DNA of 64,000 bases from contig DUBE01000038.1 in assembly GCA_012960475.1 (NCBI GenBank), positions 1 to 64,000 on the forward strand. Reading direction: 5' to 3'. A program made the translations under genes and the position numbers. The notes below the pieces were generated by a model. It was not told the DNA's origin. It ran no database searches and saw nothing but the letters and a program-made list of their open reading frames with translations. Source of the DNA: Planctomycetota bacterium. Lineage in GTDB: Bacteria > Planctomycetota > UBA1135 > GCA-002686595. Shown here piece after piece: positions 46,901 through 55,467 of the stretch (position 1 is the first letter of the stretch; each line of letters starts with the position of its first letter).

Positions 46901-47544
46901 TGCCCCAAAACGAAGAGACGCTGCGCCAACTGGTGGCCATCTACAGCGCTCTTGGTGAGTTCTCGCGCTCAGAGGCAACTCTGCGCAGCCTTCTACGAGA
47001 CAACCCTGCGGACATTGGCCTCCAGATTGATCTGGCTAACGTGATGACCTGGCAAGGCAATTTCGATGGCGCAGTACGGATCTTCCGAGAACTGCATACG
47101 ACCGACCCGGGCAACTCCAAAGTGGCTCTCGCCATGGGCGAGGCTCTAACCTGGTCTGGCAAGGGTGATGAAGCTCTGGTGCTTTTCGCCCGACTGCTCG
47201 ACCGCGGGCTGGACGGAGAACGACTGACTGCTGGTTTCCTCGATGCCTATCTGGGATCAACCTCGCCCTCGGGCAGCGACTCTCACCGCCTTCACTGGAT
47301 GGTGCAGCGGCACCATGGAGGAACTCCCCTTGGCAATGATCTGGCCGGTCGTCTGGCCATGTGCCTGGTACGGGCGGAAGCCCCTCAAAAGGCCATCGAG
47401 TTGCTGGAGGACATCGTGCGCAGCAACCCAGAGGACCGGGACACGCGCCTGCGTCTGGCGGATGCTCTGGTGGCGGCGGATGAAAACGAACGAGCCCACC
47501 ACCATTACCGAGCCCTGCTGGCCGGTGCCCAAGGACGGCGCTGA
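43918..47544 (+). CDS. cellulose-synthase-like GT2 fused to two PilZ domains and TPRs
   Basis: A 1208-residue inner-membrane protein. Membrane helices at about 50-105. The GT2 core has DDG (157-159), DAD (205-207), TED (300-302) and QRLRW (338-342), the D,D,D,QxxRW signature of processive synthases. Further membrane helices lie at about 370-535. PilZ domain 1 starts with RETYR (540-544) and has DMNEEG. PilZ domain 2 starts with REIGR (674-678) and has DISTRA. A helix at about 799-817 and then TPRs from 840 to the end follow. Both RxxxR motifs should bind c-di-GMP, although the second motif is less canonical. BcsA normally has one PilZ and no TPR tail. The start could be Met5. Confidence 0.9.
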   Translation: MRKNMQILRFPSVRVRMTGSSRGNSGVHSPSADLLHPSQDSPISIVSQKPRQALMAICALVTLVYLSYRGLYTLNHESLYASIASWMLYSAELWGGMSLFLFFLQVWDTQDPQEQPPLENVTVDVFVPTYNEDVAILRGTLQACLAMDYPHRTFLLDDGRRDEMRQLCEELGVHYITRDNNLHAKAGNLNNALDQTDGEFLAILDADHVPEPHFLSRMIGYFRDPELGIVQSPHAFSNFDTFQGRVNYEKGRFWDEGELFYKVIQPGRTATNSVIFAGSAALFRREALKDVGYIATETITEDMHTGIRMAARGWKSIFVPERLIAGQGATDVTTFHGQRLRWAEGNLSILAYDNPLTMKGLTLVQRLTYFGSIIHWAGGLPRLALYLTPILMLLTGISPVKEFTPTLAVVFVTYIGVMMLALKAIYRGYMNYDLVEFFNMANFWTQIRATMRALVYRKKSKFVVTNKRGGRQGSILPHVVPQIVLLALCQFSLLYGWARHLLFDPQLELLGLGIATFLILHHARYAIAYLRTAMTPSSKRETYRHRLNMPVKYSFTDREGQTVEGMGVSTDMNEEGLGFVAYNSLPINEYGTVKMIVSGDSLETKGIIRFAAHRQGDGLDGASLYRYGVEFIDTPPEAIDAASRVVQRFVVAPWYTVFDRHRSHPRTNGLFSKREIGRAPFKLPVRLEAEGEDIYCSTRDISTRAMRCLLASEVAEGDNLRAEIFTPLGSVFALISVTETREITGPPHRIREYVLTFESFERQGRSTLQSLLELSEEPKIHKDLAVEHSEQRKPMLRPVAAATIAVLALAPVAVGVFQRVHNDDLLLVRSMDNGEMDLSLLEGKNLDRILVETLSNERPDAQRLILLKEALELRGRNDELVRVCRILSTYEPDDPDMGKALVASLTGASRYEEAADLASRWIAVLDAKGQTDHYRDFESLAARNILRSGDEYGAMDAFRRIVASRPEDQGVRREYAGILLQAGLAEEALRQFSVLPQNEETLRQLVAIYSALGEFSRSEATLRSLLRDNPADIGLQIDLANVMTWQGNFDGAVRIFRELHTTDPGNSKVALAMGEALTWSGKGDEALVLFARLLDRGLDGERLTAGFLDAYLGSTSPSGSDSHRLHWMVQRHHGGTPLGNDLAGRLAMCLVRAEAPQKAIELLEDIVRSNPEDRDTRLRLADALVAADENERAHHHYRALLAGAQGRR

Positions 47545-47586
47545 GCCGACCAACTCCTCCAAAAAGGCCATTCTCTGGCCGTAAAC

Positions 47587-47619
47587 GGCACCCCCGGGCC
47601 CTTTGGTTCCGGGGGTGCC
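47587..47619 (+). terminator. 11-bp GC-rich hairpin after the synthase gene
   Basis: The perfect stem GGCACCCCCGG/CCGGGGGTGCC with a short loop lies between the synthase stop and the GH5 start. No U-tract follows, so it could instead be an mRNA-stabilising or attenuating hairpin. Confidence 0.5.
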
Positions 47620-47641
47620 GACAATTGGAGGTTTCCTTGGC

Positions 47642-48802
47642 ATGGGAATCCTCAAGGCAAGACAGCCCTTCAGTCGATCATCCCAGTCTATGGACCCGGT
47701 CCAACACAGGCACGTAAGGGGGCTGCACGCTCGCCCCACCCTCAAGCACACGCTGGCTCGCCCGCGAGCTCTAAGCCCCGTACCCGACAGCGAGCCCCAG
47801 CCGCGCTGGATCAGCGTGGCTGGCCTGGAGTTCGGTGTCCAATCACCTGGCTTCTGCAACGACTTTCCCGGCAAGTTGGGACGCAACTTCTTCCTGAATA
47901 CCCGCAACACCTTCGAACGCTTGAGCGAAGCGGGCTTCACCACCTTCCGTATCCCTTTCCGTTGGGAACGCATACAACCCATCCTCGGCGGCCCCCTGGA
48001 TCCCGACGGAGTGCAACACCTGCGCCTGCAGATGAACCTCGCCCAGCGCGTGGGTGGCAGCGTGCTCTTTGACTTGCATAACTATGGCCGCTACACGCGC
48101 CACGTGGATGGAGAGCCCATTGCCTGCGGCTTGGACGAAGAGTTCGATGGTCAGGTCCTGGTGGGCCCCGATCACCTTGCGGACTTTTGGTCGCGCATGG
48201 CCCACGCCTTCAGCGGCCAGCCGGGAGTCATCGGCTATGGCCTGATGAACGAGCCCCACGATCTTCCCGACAAAGCCTGGGTGCGTGCCTCGCGCGCCGC
48301 CGCCGCAGCCATTCGCGATGAAGGCGACAGGACGCGCCTGTATGTGGCCGGAGAACGCTGGTCCAGCTCCCCCCACTGGGACCTGGTCAACCCTTCAAGC
48401 CCCTGGATTGAAGACCCGGAAAATCTGGTTACCTACGAAGCCCACTGCTACCTCGATCAGGACGGGTCAGGCGAATACCACAAGACCTTCGAAGAGGAAT
48501 TGGAATACGACCCGGACCTGTGTACGCGCGCGATGGAGCGCCTTGAGCCCTTCCTCAAATGGCTCGAAGACAACAACGCGGATGGCCTGCTGGGTGAATT
48601 CGCCGTGCCCGTGGACGACCACCGCTGGACCGCCCTGCTACCCCCCATGTTGCAGGCCCTCGATCGAGCAGGAGTGCAGACCGCCTGGTGGGCCGCTGGC
48701 GAGCACTGGGGCAAGTACACCCTGTCCCTGCAACCGGGAAACGATCCGAACCGGGTACCACCGGCAGAAGTCGAGCTCTTCGGGGCCTTTGACAAGGACT
48801 AG
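47642..48802 (+). CDS. glycoside hydrolase family 5 enzyme, no obvious signal peptide
   Basis: The ATG at 47642 starts a basic, His- and Arg-rich N-terminus without a hydrophobic segment; Met17 (MDPVQHRH) is an alternative start. The GH5 barrel has LHNYGRY, acid/base Glu in GLMNEPHD (about residue 203) and nucleophile Glu in GEFAVP (about 318). It is a paralogue of the GH5 lipoprotein at 39234-40382. It lies 97 bases after the synthase gene, separated by a strong hairpin, so it may still be in the same transcription unit. Cytoplasmic location is puzzling for a polymer-cutting enzyme. Confidence 0.88.
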   Translation: MGILKARQPFSRSSQSMDPVQHRHVRGLHARPTLKHTLARPRALSPVPDSEPQPRWISVAGLEFGVQSPGFCNDFPGKLGRNFFLNTRNTFERLSEAGFTTFRIPFRWERIQPILGGPLDPDGVQHLRLQMNLAQRVGGSVLFDLHNYGRYTRHVDGEPIACGLDEEFDGQVLVGPDHLADFWSRMAHAFSGQPGVIGYGLMNEPHDLPDKAWVRASRAAAAAIRDEGDRTRLYVAGERWSSSPHWDLVNPSSPWIEDPENLVTYEAHCYLDQDGSGEYHKTFEEELEYDPDLCTRAMERLEPFLKWLEDNNADGLLGEFAVPVDDHRWTALLPPMLQALDRAGVQTAWWAAGEHWGKYTLSLQPGNDPNRVPPAEVELFGAFDKD

Positions 48803-48805
48803 GAA

Positions 48806-49918
48806 CTAGCCCAGCACGCTGCGCAAGCCCGAGAGGCACAACTCTGCATGGGCTTTGGTTGCCCCCGCCCCCATCAAGCCGATGCGCCAGGTGTTGTCCT
48901 TCATCGGACCCAGGCCGCCGCCTATTTCCAGGTCATGGTCCTTGAGCAAAGCCGCTCGCACGCGCGCATCAGCTACCCCTTCGGGCACAGCCACCGCGGT
49001 CAAGGGGGCCAGTCGCTCTTCCCTGGGCACGCGCAACTCAAGCCCCTGGGCTCCGAGCCCCTCGTAGAGATGCTGGCTCACCGCCGCATGCCTGGCCCAG
49101 CGTTGTTCCAATCCCTCTTCCAGGACAACCCGCAGAGCCTCGTGCAACCCATAGATCGCATTGATCGGCGCCGTATGGTGATAAGCTCGCTCCTCACCCC
49201 AATAGGACCCGATCAGGGTCAGGTCCAAGTACCAGGAAGCCACCTTGGCCTTGCGCTGGGAGAGCACATGTTGAGCCCTCGGACTCAAGGTAATCGGTGC
49301 CAGACCAGGTGGACAGGACAGGCACTTTTGCGTGCCGGAGTAAGCCGCGTCAACGCCCCAGGAGTCAATCTCGACGCGCACCCCTGCCAGGGAAGTCACA
49401 CAGTCCATGATCAGCAGAGCCCCAAGCTCATCGGCGATCCCGCGCATCTCTTCCATGGGCTGCAGGACACCTGTGCTGGTCTCCCCGTGTACCAAACAGA
49501 GGGCCTTGAACGAGCCCCCGACCTTGCGCAAAGCATCCGGATCAAGGGCCCGGCCCCACTCCCCTTCGACCTTGACCACCTCTGCTCCCGCCCGGGAAGC
49601 AACCTCGGCCATGCGCTGACCAAAGACACCACAGATTCCAACCAAGACCCGATCCCCAGGCTCGATCAGATTGACCAACACGGTCTCCATCCCCGCTGAT
49701 CCGGTGCCACTCATGGGCATGGTCAGGTCGTTGTCCGTGCGAAACACCGCGCGCAACATCACGCGCACCTCGTCCATGATTTCAAGGAAAGCGGGATCAA
49801 GGTGCCCCAGGGTCGGGCGCCCCATTGCGTTCAGGACGCTAGGCTCCATGACCGATGGGCCGGGGCCCATCAAGACACGGGTGGGCGGGTGAACCGTGGG
49901 GTAGGGAATGCTGGGCAT
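48806..49918 (-). CDS. class V aminotransferase (alanine-glyoxylate/serine-pyruvate type)
   Basis: A 370-residue PLP enzyme of the AGXT family. The N-terminus PGPSVMEPSVLNAMG is typical, GTGSAGMET binds the PLP phosphate, DCVTSLAG contains the cofactor Asp, and Lys near residue 199 in SGTQKCLSCPPG forms the Schiff base. Family members transfer the amino group of serine or alanine to glyoxylate. Length is normal. Convergent with the GH5 gene (3 bases). It supports glycine/serine metabolism. Confidence 0.9.
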   Translation of the reverse strand: MPSIPYPTVHPPTRVLMGPGPSVMEPSVLNAMGRPTLGHLDPAFLEIMDEVRVMLRAVFRTDNDLTMPMSGTGSAGMETVLVNLIEPGDRVLVGICGVFGQRMAEVASRAGAEVVKVEGEWGRALDPDALRKVGGSFKALCLVHGETSTGVLQPMEEMRGIADELGALLIMDCVTSLAGVRVEIDSWGVDAAYSGTQKCLSCPPGLAPITLSPRAQHVLSQRKAKVASWYLDLTLIGSYWGEERAYHHTAPINAIYGLHEALRVVLEEGLEQRWARHAAVSQHLYEGLGAQGLELRVPREERLAPLTAVAVPEGVADARVRAALLKDHDLEIGGGLGPMKDNTWRIGLMGAGATKAHAELCLSGLRSVLG

Positions 49919-49969
49919 GGCAACAGCCTAGCCAGATAGCCTCTTGAAACAAGCCCCCTGACTCTTGAG

Positions 49970-51199
49970 TCAGTCCTTGTCAGCGGGCTTGGGCAGATGC
50001 TGCTCCATGGCCCACTCTGCCTGATTTGCCTTCCACCACTTCTGCCATCCCAAGGCGGTGCGCTTGACGCCATCGGTCAGTTGTGCGAGAGAACCGCGTA
50101 CTGCGGCCGCTTCGGTCACAGTGATTGTGCTGGACGAGAGCACGCGCACATCAAGCACGACCCCCTCGGTAACCGGCACGATCTGGGGATCGGCAATTGA
50201 CGCGCCGGCGGCCACTTCCACATCAAAGTCGAACAGGACTGCTCTCTGAGTCAGGACCGAGATGTTCGAGCGCGGACCCGCTCCCCCGCTCAAGGCAGCA
50301 AGCCGCGTGATCAAGGGCTCCACCGCCGCGGGGTAGCCCATGGCCCCCATGGCAGCCGCCGCATTACGCCGCACCGCAGGGTACTTGGAATTCATGGCGG
50401 AGATCGCCGGCCCCAGGACCCGAGCGTCCCCAAGAATCTTCATACCCAGGGCGGCTTCATGGCGCACCCTCTCTGATGGATCGAGCAGGGCAACCCGGGA
50501 GAACACGCGCCAGGCCTCACCCCCGGAACGCCGCCGCTCCAAGAACAAGCCAAACCTGCGCACAGCAGAACTTGAATTACGCTGCAGAGACTTGAGAAGC
50601 GCATCAAAGCCAGGGCGGTCGCGCAGGGCAATCAACGCGCGCGCAGCGAGTTCTCGCTCCAACGCGTCCCCTCGCGCGCCGTGGCTGACCGCTGCCCTTT
50701 GCCACTCGGGGCTGCCGCTGGCCAGAGAATCTTTCAACACCAACGAGAGGTTCATCTGCGAGACCAGCTTGAGCAGGCGCAGTTCATCGGGATGTTCTTC
50801 AAGTGAGCGGGCCAAGGCTCGGCAGGCCTCGGCCACAAGGCCCTGTCGATACAGCCATGCCAGATACTCAACCCGCCGTGCGTCTGCCGCCGATGCGCCC
50901 TTGAGTGAACGCGCCAGAGCGCGGGCTTCAAGCAAAGCGTCAGACTCCAGACGCTGGCGCAAGACCGGCGAGGTGACTGGCGACCATCCCTGCTTGGTGT
51001 GAACTTCCCAAACCCCCGCCTGACAGCGGGCACGACTACGCAGAGCCCTGCCATCTTCAAGGATCAGAATTCTCTCTCGGGAGGGATGTTCCTGCCCCGG
51101 GCTGACCTGTTGACTGACTTCCTGCTGGGCAAGGGGCACCTCAAGCGAGGCAGGGAGCAGGAGGCCGAGCAACAGCAGGCTGGGAGAGGGGTTGCACAT
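49970..51199 (-). CDS. HEAT-repeat secreted protein, hypothetical
   Basis: The ATG at 51199 (MCNPSPSLLLLGLLLPASLE) starts a signal peptide; an ATG 10 codons upstream is possible. The middle (residues about 190-310) has HEAT-like repeats: VRHEAALGMKILGDARVLGP, YPAVRRNAAAAMGAMGYPAA. Another region begins VLFDFDVEVAAGASIADPQI. Ends with a Trp-rich helix (LGWQKWWKANQAEWAM). Function unknown. It lies 147 bases downstream of the S9 peptidase gene on the same strand. Confidence 0.7.
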   Translation of the reverse strand: MCNPSPSLLLLGLLLPASLEVPLAQQEVSQQVSPGQEHPSRERILILEDGRALRSRARCQAGVWEVHTKQGWSPVTSPVLRQRLESDALLEARALARSLKGASAADARRVEYLAWLYRQGLVAEACRALARSLEEHPDELRLLKLVSQMNLSLVLKDSLASGSPEWQRAAVSHGARGDALERELAARALIALRDRPGFDALLKSLQRNSSSAVRRFGLFLERRRSGGEAWRVFSRVALLDPSERVRHEAALGMKILGDARVLGPAISAMNSKYPAVRRNAAAAMGAMGYPAAVEPLITRLAALSGGAGPRSNISVLTQRAVLFDFDVEVAAGASIADPQIVPVTEGVVLDVRVLSSSTITVTEAAAVRGSLAQLTDGVKRTALGWQKWWKANQAEWAMEQHLPKPADKD

Positions 51200-51345
51200 G
51201 GCCCCCGGATCCCGCAAAAACCGGACCATGGGAGCACCCCCCCTCCAGCCTCCCAATGGCCCTCTCACCCAGCCCTTGAGCTCCTGCTGTCCTCTCAGAA
51301 GGGCTCCCCTCCGAAGGCCAGGGTGCTCTCGGATCAAGCCAACCC

Positions 51346-53652
51346 CTAGCCTCCCCCGGGCAGTCTTTTTTCGAGTTGAGCCTCGAAGGCCTGCTGGGCC
51401 TGCCTTGCCGCGTCCCCGCCAATCGGAGGCACAAGGTGCAGCTGGATCAAATCCCAAGTGGTCTGCTTGGCATGTCGAGCCCTCGCCGACCCTCTGATGC
51501 CGTGGCGTGAATTCGCATAGACCATCATGCTCCAGTTGGTGCGCCCCGCCTGCTGCAGAGCATCGGTCAGGTGAAACAAGTGCTGCACATGCACATTGTC
51601 ATCCATCAAACCATGGGTCAAATGCAGGAATCCTTTGAGGTTCTTTGCCACGGGCAAGCACGAGGACTCTTGATACCCGTCCGGATTCAATTCCGGTGTA
51701 CTCATATAACGTTCAGTATAGATCGTGTCATACATGCGCCAGTCATAAACGCCACTACCAGCAACCCCTAACCGAAAACGATCACTGGTCAACAAGCAAC
51801 GGGCAACCATGAAGCCCCCATAGCTGTGCCCTGTGATCCCCACACGACCCCGGTCGGCCCATGGGTTCGCGCAGAGCCAATCCACCGCGTCCTCCATGTC
51901 GCGCACCTCAAGCACACCAAGTCGCTTGTAGGCCTGCCCCACAATCGCGCGCCCTGTGTAACTCGCACTGCGCACGTTGACTTGCATCACAATCACACCA
52001 TGCTGGGCCAGAAACTGATACCAGGCGGAACTGTTCCAACGAGCGCGCACACTCGGGGCCCGGGGACCGGAATAGGTCGGAATCCAAACCGGATAGCGTT
52101 GATCCTTGTCGAAAGGCACTGGCTTGAGCAGAGCTCCGTCGAGCTCAAGCCCATCCCGGGTGGGAATCGTGATGCGCTCCCAGCGGCTCATGGCATAGTC
52201 TTTGGCGGCAGGGACCAGGCCGCGGCCCAAGACCCGCAGAATCGCCCCGTCAGCCGAACGGCAAAGGCGCACCTCAGTTGGCTCCGACAGACTCCCCATG
52301 TGATCGAGGAACAAACTGCGGTCCCCATTGAAGGACAAGCGATGGCTGCCTGGGTCCTGTGTGATGCGTCGAGTGCCGCCTCCGTTCAGATCAGCCAGGA
52401 GGTACTGATTCCCCGCCGCATACCCCATATTGGTCACCAGCAAGACCTCGCCCTTCTGCTCGTCGACATGCTCAATCGAGCGCACCTCCCATTCACCCTT
52501 GGACAACTGCACTGGTTCCCCTTCTGGATGCCAGCGGTAGAGGTGCCACCACCCGTCCCGCTCACTGAGAAACAAGAACCCTCCGTCAGCAAGCCAGCGG
52601 GGTTCCCGGGGCCGCGCGACCCAACTGCTGCTCTCCTCGTGCAGCCAAATCTCACCATCTACTCTAGGACGGAACTTACGCTGCTTCAAACTCTGAGGAT
52701 CAAGAGCCACCAAGTGCAACTCATTTTGGATACGGTTCTGCACCGTTACCAGACACTTGGAACCATCCGGGGTCCAGTCAACACGCACAATCAAAGGCTC
52801 GTCGGACTGGTACTTCTCCAGATCCATCCAAGCGAAAGAACTGGTACTTACATCACACAGACCCAAGGATACTATCGGGTTGGGATCACCCGCCTTGGGA
52901 TAATTGGTTTCCTCAGTCGCGACCCGGAAATGTCCCTCCACCAGATGATCCACAACGGTGAAACTGTGCACCGGGGACTCGTCCAGGGCCAAGAACGCGA
53001 GGTGGAGTGAATCCGGACTCCACCAGAACCCCCGAAAACGTCCGCGGCCATAGAGTTCTTCCTGATAAACCCAATCGAGCTTGCCGTTCAGACGTTCCGG
53101 CCCCCCGTTGGTTGTAATGCGTCTGGTCTCGCCGTTGGTCAGGTTCAGCACATGGAGGTCATTTCCCAGCACGTAGGCCAAATGCCGCCCATCCGGAGCA
53201 AGTTGACCCAACTCGGCACCTTCGACAACTCCCGTACCGCCAGCGCCATCAATCTGCAGCCAAGCCAGGCCTTCGCCGCGCTGAAACAAGTGCCCCTTTT
53301 CTTCTACATGATGCCGACCACTGGCCCAACTCTTGGCCGCAGCAGCATCCATGCCAGCCGCTTCCAGAGCCGCTGCGGCATCGAAAATCAAGGCGGGCAT
53401 CTCCAGCCGCTCCACCGGCTGGACCTCTGACAAGTCCAAAGGCTCGATCCAGACTTTCTCGCCGTCCCGCTTCTTGGTGGCCAGATGCTTCGAGTCATGT
53501 GCCCAGGTCCAACTCGGCACCTCCTCCCGAAACGAAATCTGCCCTCGCCGAGCAAAGAGATCTTCAAATGCCAAGGTCTTTGTCCCCTGAGCTGGAACGG
53601 AAGAAACCAACAACAAGAAACTAACAAGCAACAGAGAAATCAGACGCGCCAT
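51346..53652 (-). CDS. S9 family peptidase (dipeptidyl peptidase IV-like), secreted
   Basis: A 768-residue protein with a signal peptide (MARLISLLLVSFLLLVSSVP, then AQG). An N-terminal beta-propeller (residues about 40-480) precedes an alpha/beta hydrolase domain with nucleophile Ser near residue 610 in GITGHSYGGFMVARCLL, Asp in MDDNVHVQ and His in NSRHGIRG. This matches DPP-IV and acylaminoacyl-peptidase families, which cleave short peptides, often after proline. Location outside the cytoplasm is inferred from the signal. Confidence 0.9.
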   Translation of the reverse strand: MARLISLLLVSFLLLVSSVPAQGTKTLAFEDLFARRGQISFREEVPSWTWAHDSKHLATKKRDGEKVWIEPLDLSEVQPVERLEMPALIFDAAAALEAAGMDAAAAKSWASGRHHVEEKGHLFQRGEGLAWLQIDGAGGTGVVEGAELGQLAPDGRHLAYVLGNDLHVLNLTNGETRRITTNGGPERLNGKLDWVYQEELYGRGRFRGFWWSPDSLHLAFLALDESPVHSFTVVDHLVEGHFRVATEETNYPKAGDPNPIVSLGLCDVSTSSFAWMDLEKYQSDEPLIVRVDWTPDGSKCLVTVQNRIQNELHLVALDPQSLKQRKFRPRVDGEIWLHEESSSWVARPREPRWLADGGFLFLSERDGWWHLYRWHPEGEPVQLSKGEWEVRSIEHVDEQKGEVLLVTNMGYAAGNQYLLADLNGGGTRRITQDPGSHRLSFNGDRSLFLDHMGSLSEPTEVRLCRSADGAILRVLGRGLVPAAKDYAMSRWERITIPTRDGLELDGALLKPVPFDKDQRYPVWIPTYSGPRAPSVRARWNSSAWYQFLAQHGVIVMQVNVRSASYTGRAIVGQAYKRLGVLEVRDMEDAVDWLCANPWADRGRVGITGHSYGGFMVARCLLTSDRFRLGVAGSGVYDWRMYDTIYTERYMSTPELNPDGYQESSCLPVAKNLKGFLHLTHGLMDDNVHVQHLFHLTDALQQAGRTNWSMMVYANSRHGIRGSARARHAKQTTWDLIQLHLVPPIGGDAARQAQQAFEAQLEKRLPGGG

Positions 53653-53874
53653 GATTCAGCCGGGATAAGAACACCCCAGTCTAAACCGCGTCGCTGACTC
53701 AGGTGTAGTCATTGAGCGGGACAATCCCCGAACTGAGTGGATTTGCCCGGTGGAGGAGTACCCGCATCACCGATGAGCTTGGATTCCAGGGCCTGGACAG
53801 AACCCGAATCCTGCGGGAGGTCCCGAAGGGGAATCTACAGACATGATGAGAGACCATCAGCCTCTCCTGCCGTT

Positions 53875-55107
53875 TCACCGTCCGCGCATCTGCTTGAAAC
53901 GCTCGAAGGCTCCATCTCTGCTGCCCTGCTCGGTGCCGGGGCTCGCAGGCAGAGCACTCTTGGGCTCTTCCACCATGTCGACAGCGGAAGACACATCCCC
54001 GCCCAGTTCAGAGCTCGATACCTCCTCGCTGCTGGCGAAAGCAATCCCCGCTCCTTCCAGGAGACTGCGCATACCGCCCTTGTCAACACACTTGGCTAGA
54101 GCCTCATCCGCGGCAATGGTACCCGAGGCCACCAACTCCAACAGGGAATCATTCAACAGGCGCATGCCCTGGCGCGCTCCCATCTGCATCATGGACGGAA
54201 TCTGGTGAGTCTTGCCCTCGCGAATCAGGTTCGAAACCGCGCTGTTGACGACTAGTACTTCAAGAGCAGCCACGCGGCCTGCTTGGACTTTCTTGCACAG
54301 AGTCTGAGCCACCACGCCTTTGAGGCTGGTGGACAACATGGTGCGAATCTGCGCCTGACGATCAGCGGGGAACTGATCGATGATGCGATCTACAGTTGAG
54401 GGCGCAGTAGTAGTGTGCAAGGTGCCAAAAACGAGGTGCCCGGTTTCCGCGGTCTCAATCGCGATCTCGATTGTCTCCAGATCGCGCATCTCCCCCACCA
54501 TCACGATGTCCGGGTCCTCACGCAGAGCGGCGCGCAGGGCACGCTTGAATGATTCGGTGTGGCCACCCACCTCGCGCTGGTTGATCAGACACTGGTTGTC
54601 CTGATGCACGAACTCGATGGGATCCTCGATTGTGATGATGTGGTCCCGCCGCGTACGATTGATGTGATCCACCATGGCCGCCAGAGTGGTGGACTTGCCC
54701 GAACCCGTGGGCCCCGTGACCAGCACCAATCCCTTGTGCAACTTGCACAGTTCCAAAATCGCTGGGGGCAGGCCCAGTTGCTCCGCGGTCAGAATCTCTT
54801 CGGGAATCACCCGAAAAACCCCGCCGGGGCCGCGGTTGTCCTCAAACAGATTGGCCCGAAAGCGCGCGACACCTTCCAGGTGATAGGCAAAGTCCGTATC
54901 CCTCTCCTGTTCGAACTGTGTAGCGTTGGCCTCTGGCGCGATCTCCAGCAGGACCTGGCTCATCTGACGAGCGTCCAGGCTAGGAGCCTCGTCAATGGTC
55001 ACCATCTCTCCAGAGAGCCGCAACATGGGCTTGCGCCCGCTGGTCATGTGAAGGTCGGACGCGCCGACTTCGTGCATGCGTTTGAAGAGTGAATCGATCC
55101 AGGCCAT
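53875..55107 (-). CDS. pilT: type IV pilus retraction ATPase PilT
   Basis: A 410-residue secretion/pilus ATPase. The N-terminus (SLFKRMHEVGASDLHMTSGR) is typical of PilT. Walker A GPTGSGKSTT is near residue 133, the Asp box IEDPIEFVH and the His box HTESFKRALRAALREDPD follow, and AIRTxMSTSLKGVV-like sequence in the C-terminus matches. PilT depolymerises type IV pili to drive twitching motility. The C-terminal 60 residues are an acidic low-complexity extension (SSEEVSSSELGG) beyond the usual length of about 345. No pilin genes are in the window. Confidence 0.92.
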   Translation of the reverse strand: MAWIDSLFKRMHEVGASDLHMTSGRKPMLRLSGEMVTIDEAPSLDARQMSQVLLEIAPEANATQFEQERDTDFAYHLEGVARFRANLFEDNRGPGGVFRVIPEEILTAEQLGLPPAILELCKLHKGLVLVTGPTGSGKSTTLAAMVDHINRTRRDHIITIEDPIEFVHQDNQCLINQREVGGHTESFKRALRAALREDPDIVMVGEMRDLETIEIAIETAETGHLVFGTLHTTTAPSTVDRIIDQFPADRQAQIRTMLSTSLKGVVAQTLCKKVQAGRVAALEVLVVNSAVSNLIREGKTHQIPSMMQMGARQGMRLLNDSLLELVASGTIAADEALAKCVDKGGMRSLLEGAGIAFASSEEVSSSELGGDVSSAVDMVEEPKSALPASPGTEQGSRDGAFERFKQMRGR

Positions 55108-55185
55108 GGGTACCAGTTCAGGGTGGGGGTTATGAGTCTTCCATCGGCGTTTCTGCCCCCCCGACTCAAGCTGGAGCCCGCTCGC

Positions 55186-55467
55186 CTAGCTGAGTTTGGC
55201 GACTGGCATGCTGATCAGACCGAGAGCCGCTCCAGTTGGGTCCGTCAGCACCGTGAAGCGCCCGTGCTCCGGAATCTCACAAGACCGCATGGCGAGCTTT
55301 CCTCCGTTGCCCGTAACCCTCTCCAAGCAGGCGCCGAGGTCGTCGGTGGCTACATACGCCATCCGGTGATTCGGCACACCATCGGGCAGGGCCTGGGACA
55401 TGATGCCGCCCATGCCTGCGCCCTGGCCGGGCTCCGCATGCGAGAAGAAGGCTTGCCCCTGACCCCG
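55186..55467 (-). pseudogene. truncated VOC/glyoxalase-like C-terminal half
   Basis: An ATG-started frame 55186-55413 reads MGGIMSQALPDGVPNHRMAY and DPTGAALGLI, the second half of a VOC (glyoxalase/bleomycin resistance-like) domain. Reading upstream in the same frame gives AFFSHAEPGQGAG, still VOC-like, up to the TGA stop of the symporter at 55470-55468. The first half (with the first metal-binding strand) is absent. Most simply it is a remnant left after the symporter gene or a deletion replaced the front part. Confidence 0.6.

Noticed and set aside
53653..53874. Plus-strand frames between the S9 peptidase and pilT
   Set aside because: Composition is Pro/Ser/Arg-rich without domain motifs and they overlap the pilT gene antisense. 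The 222-base gap holds nothing I can name.
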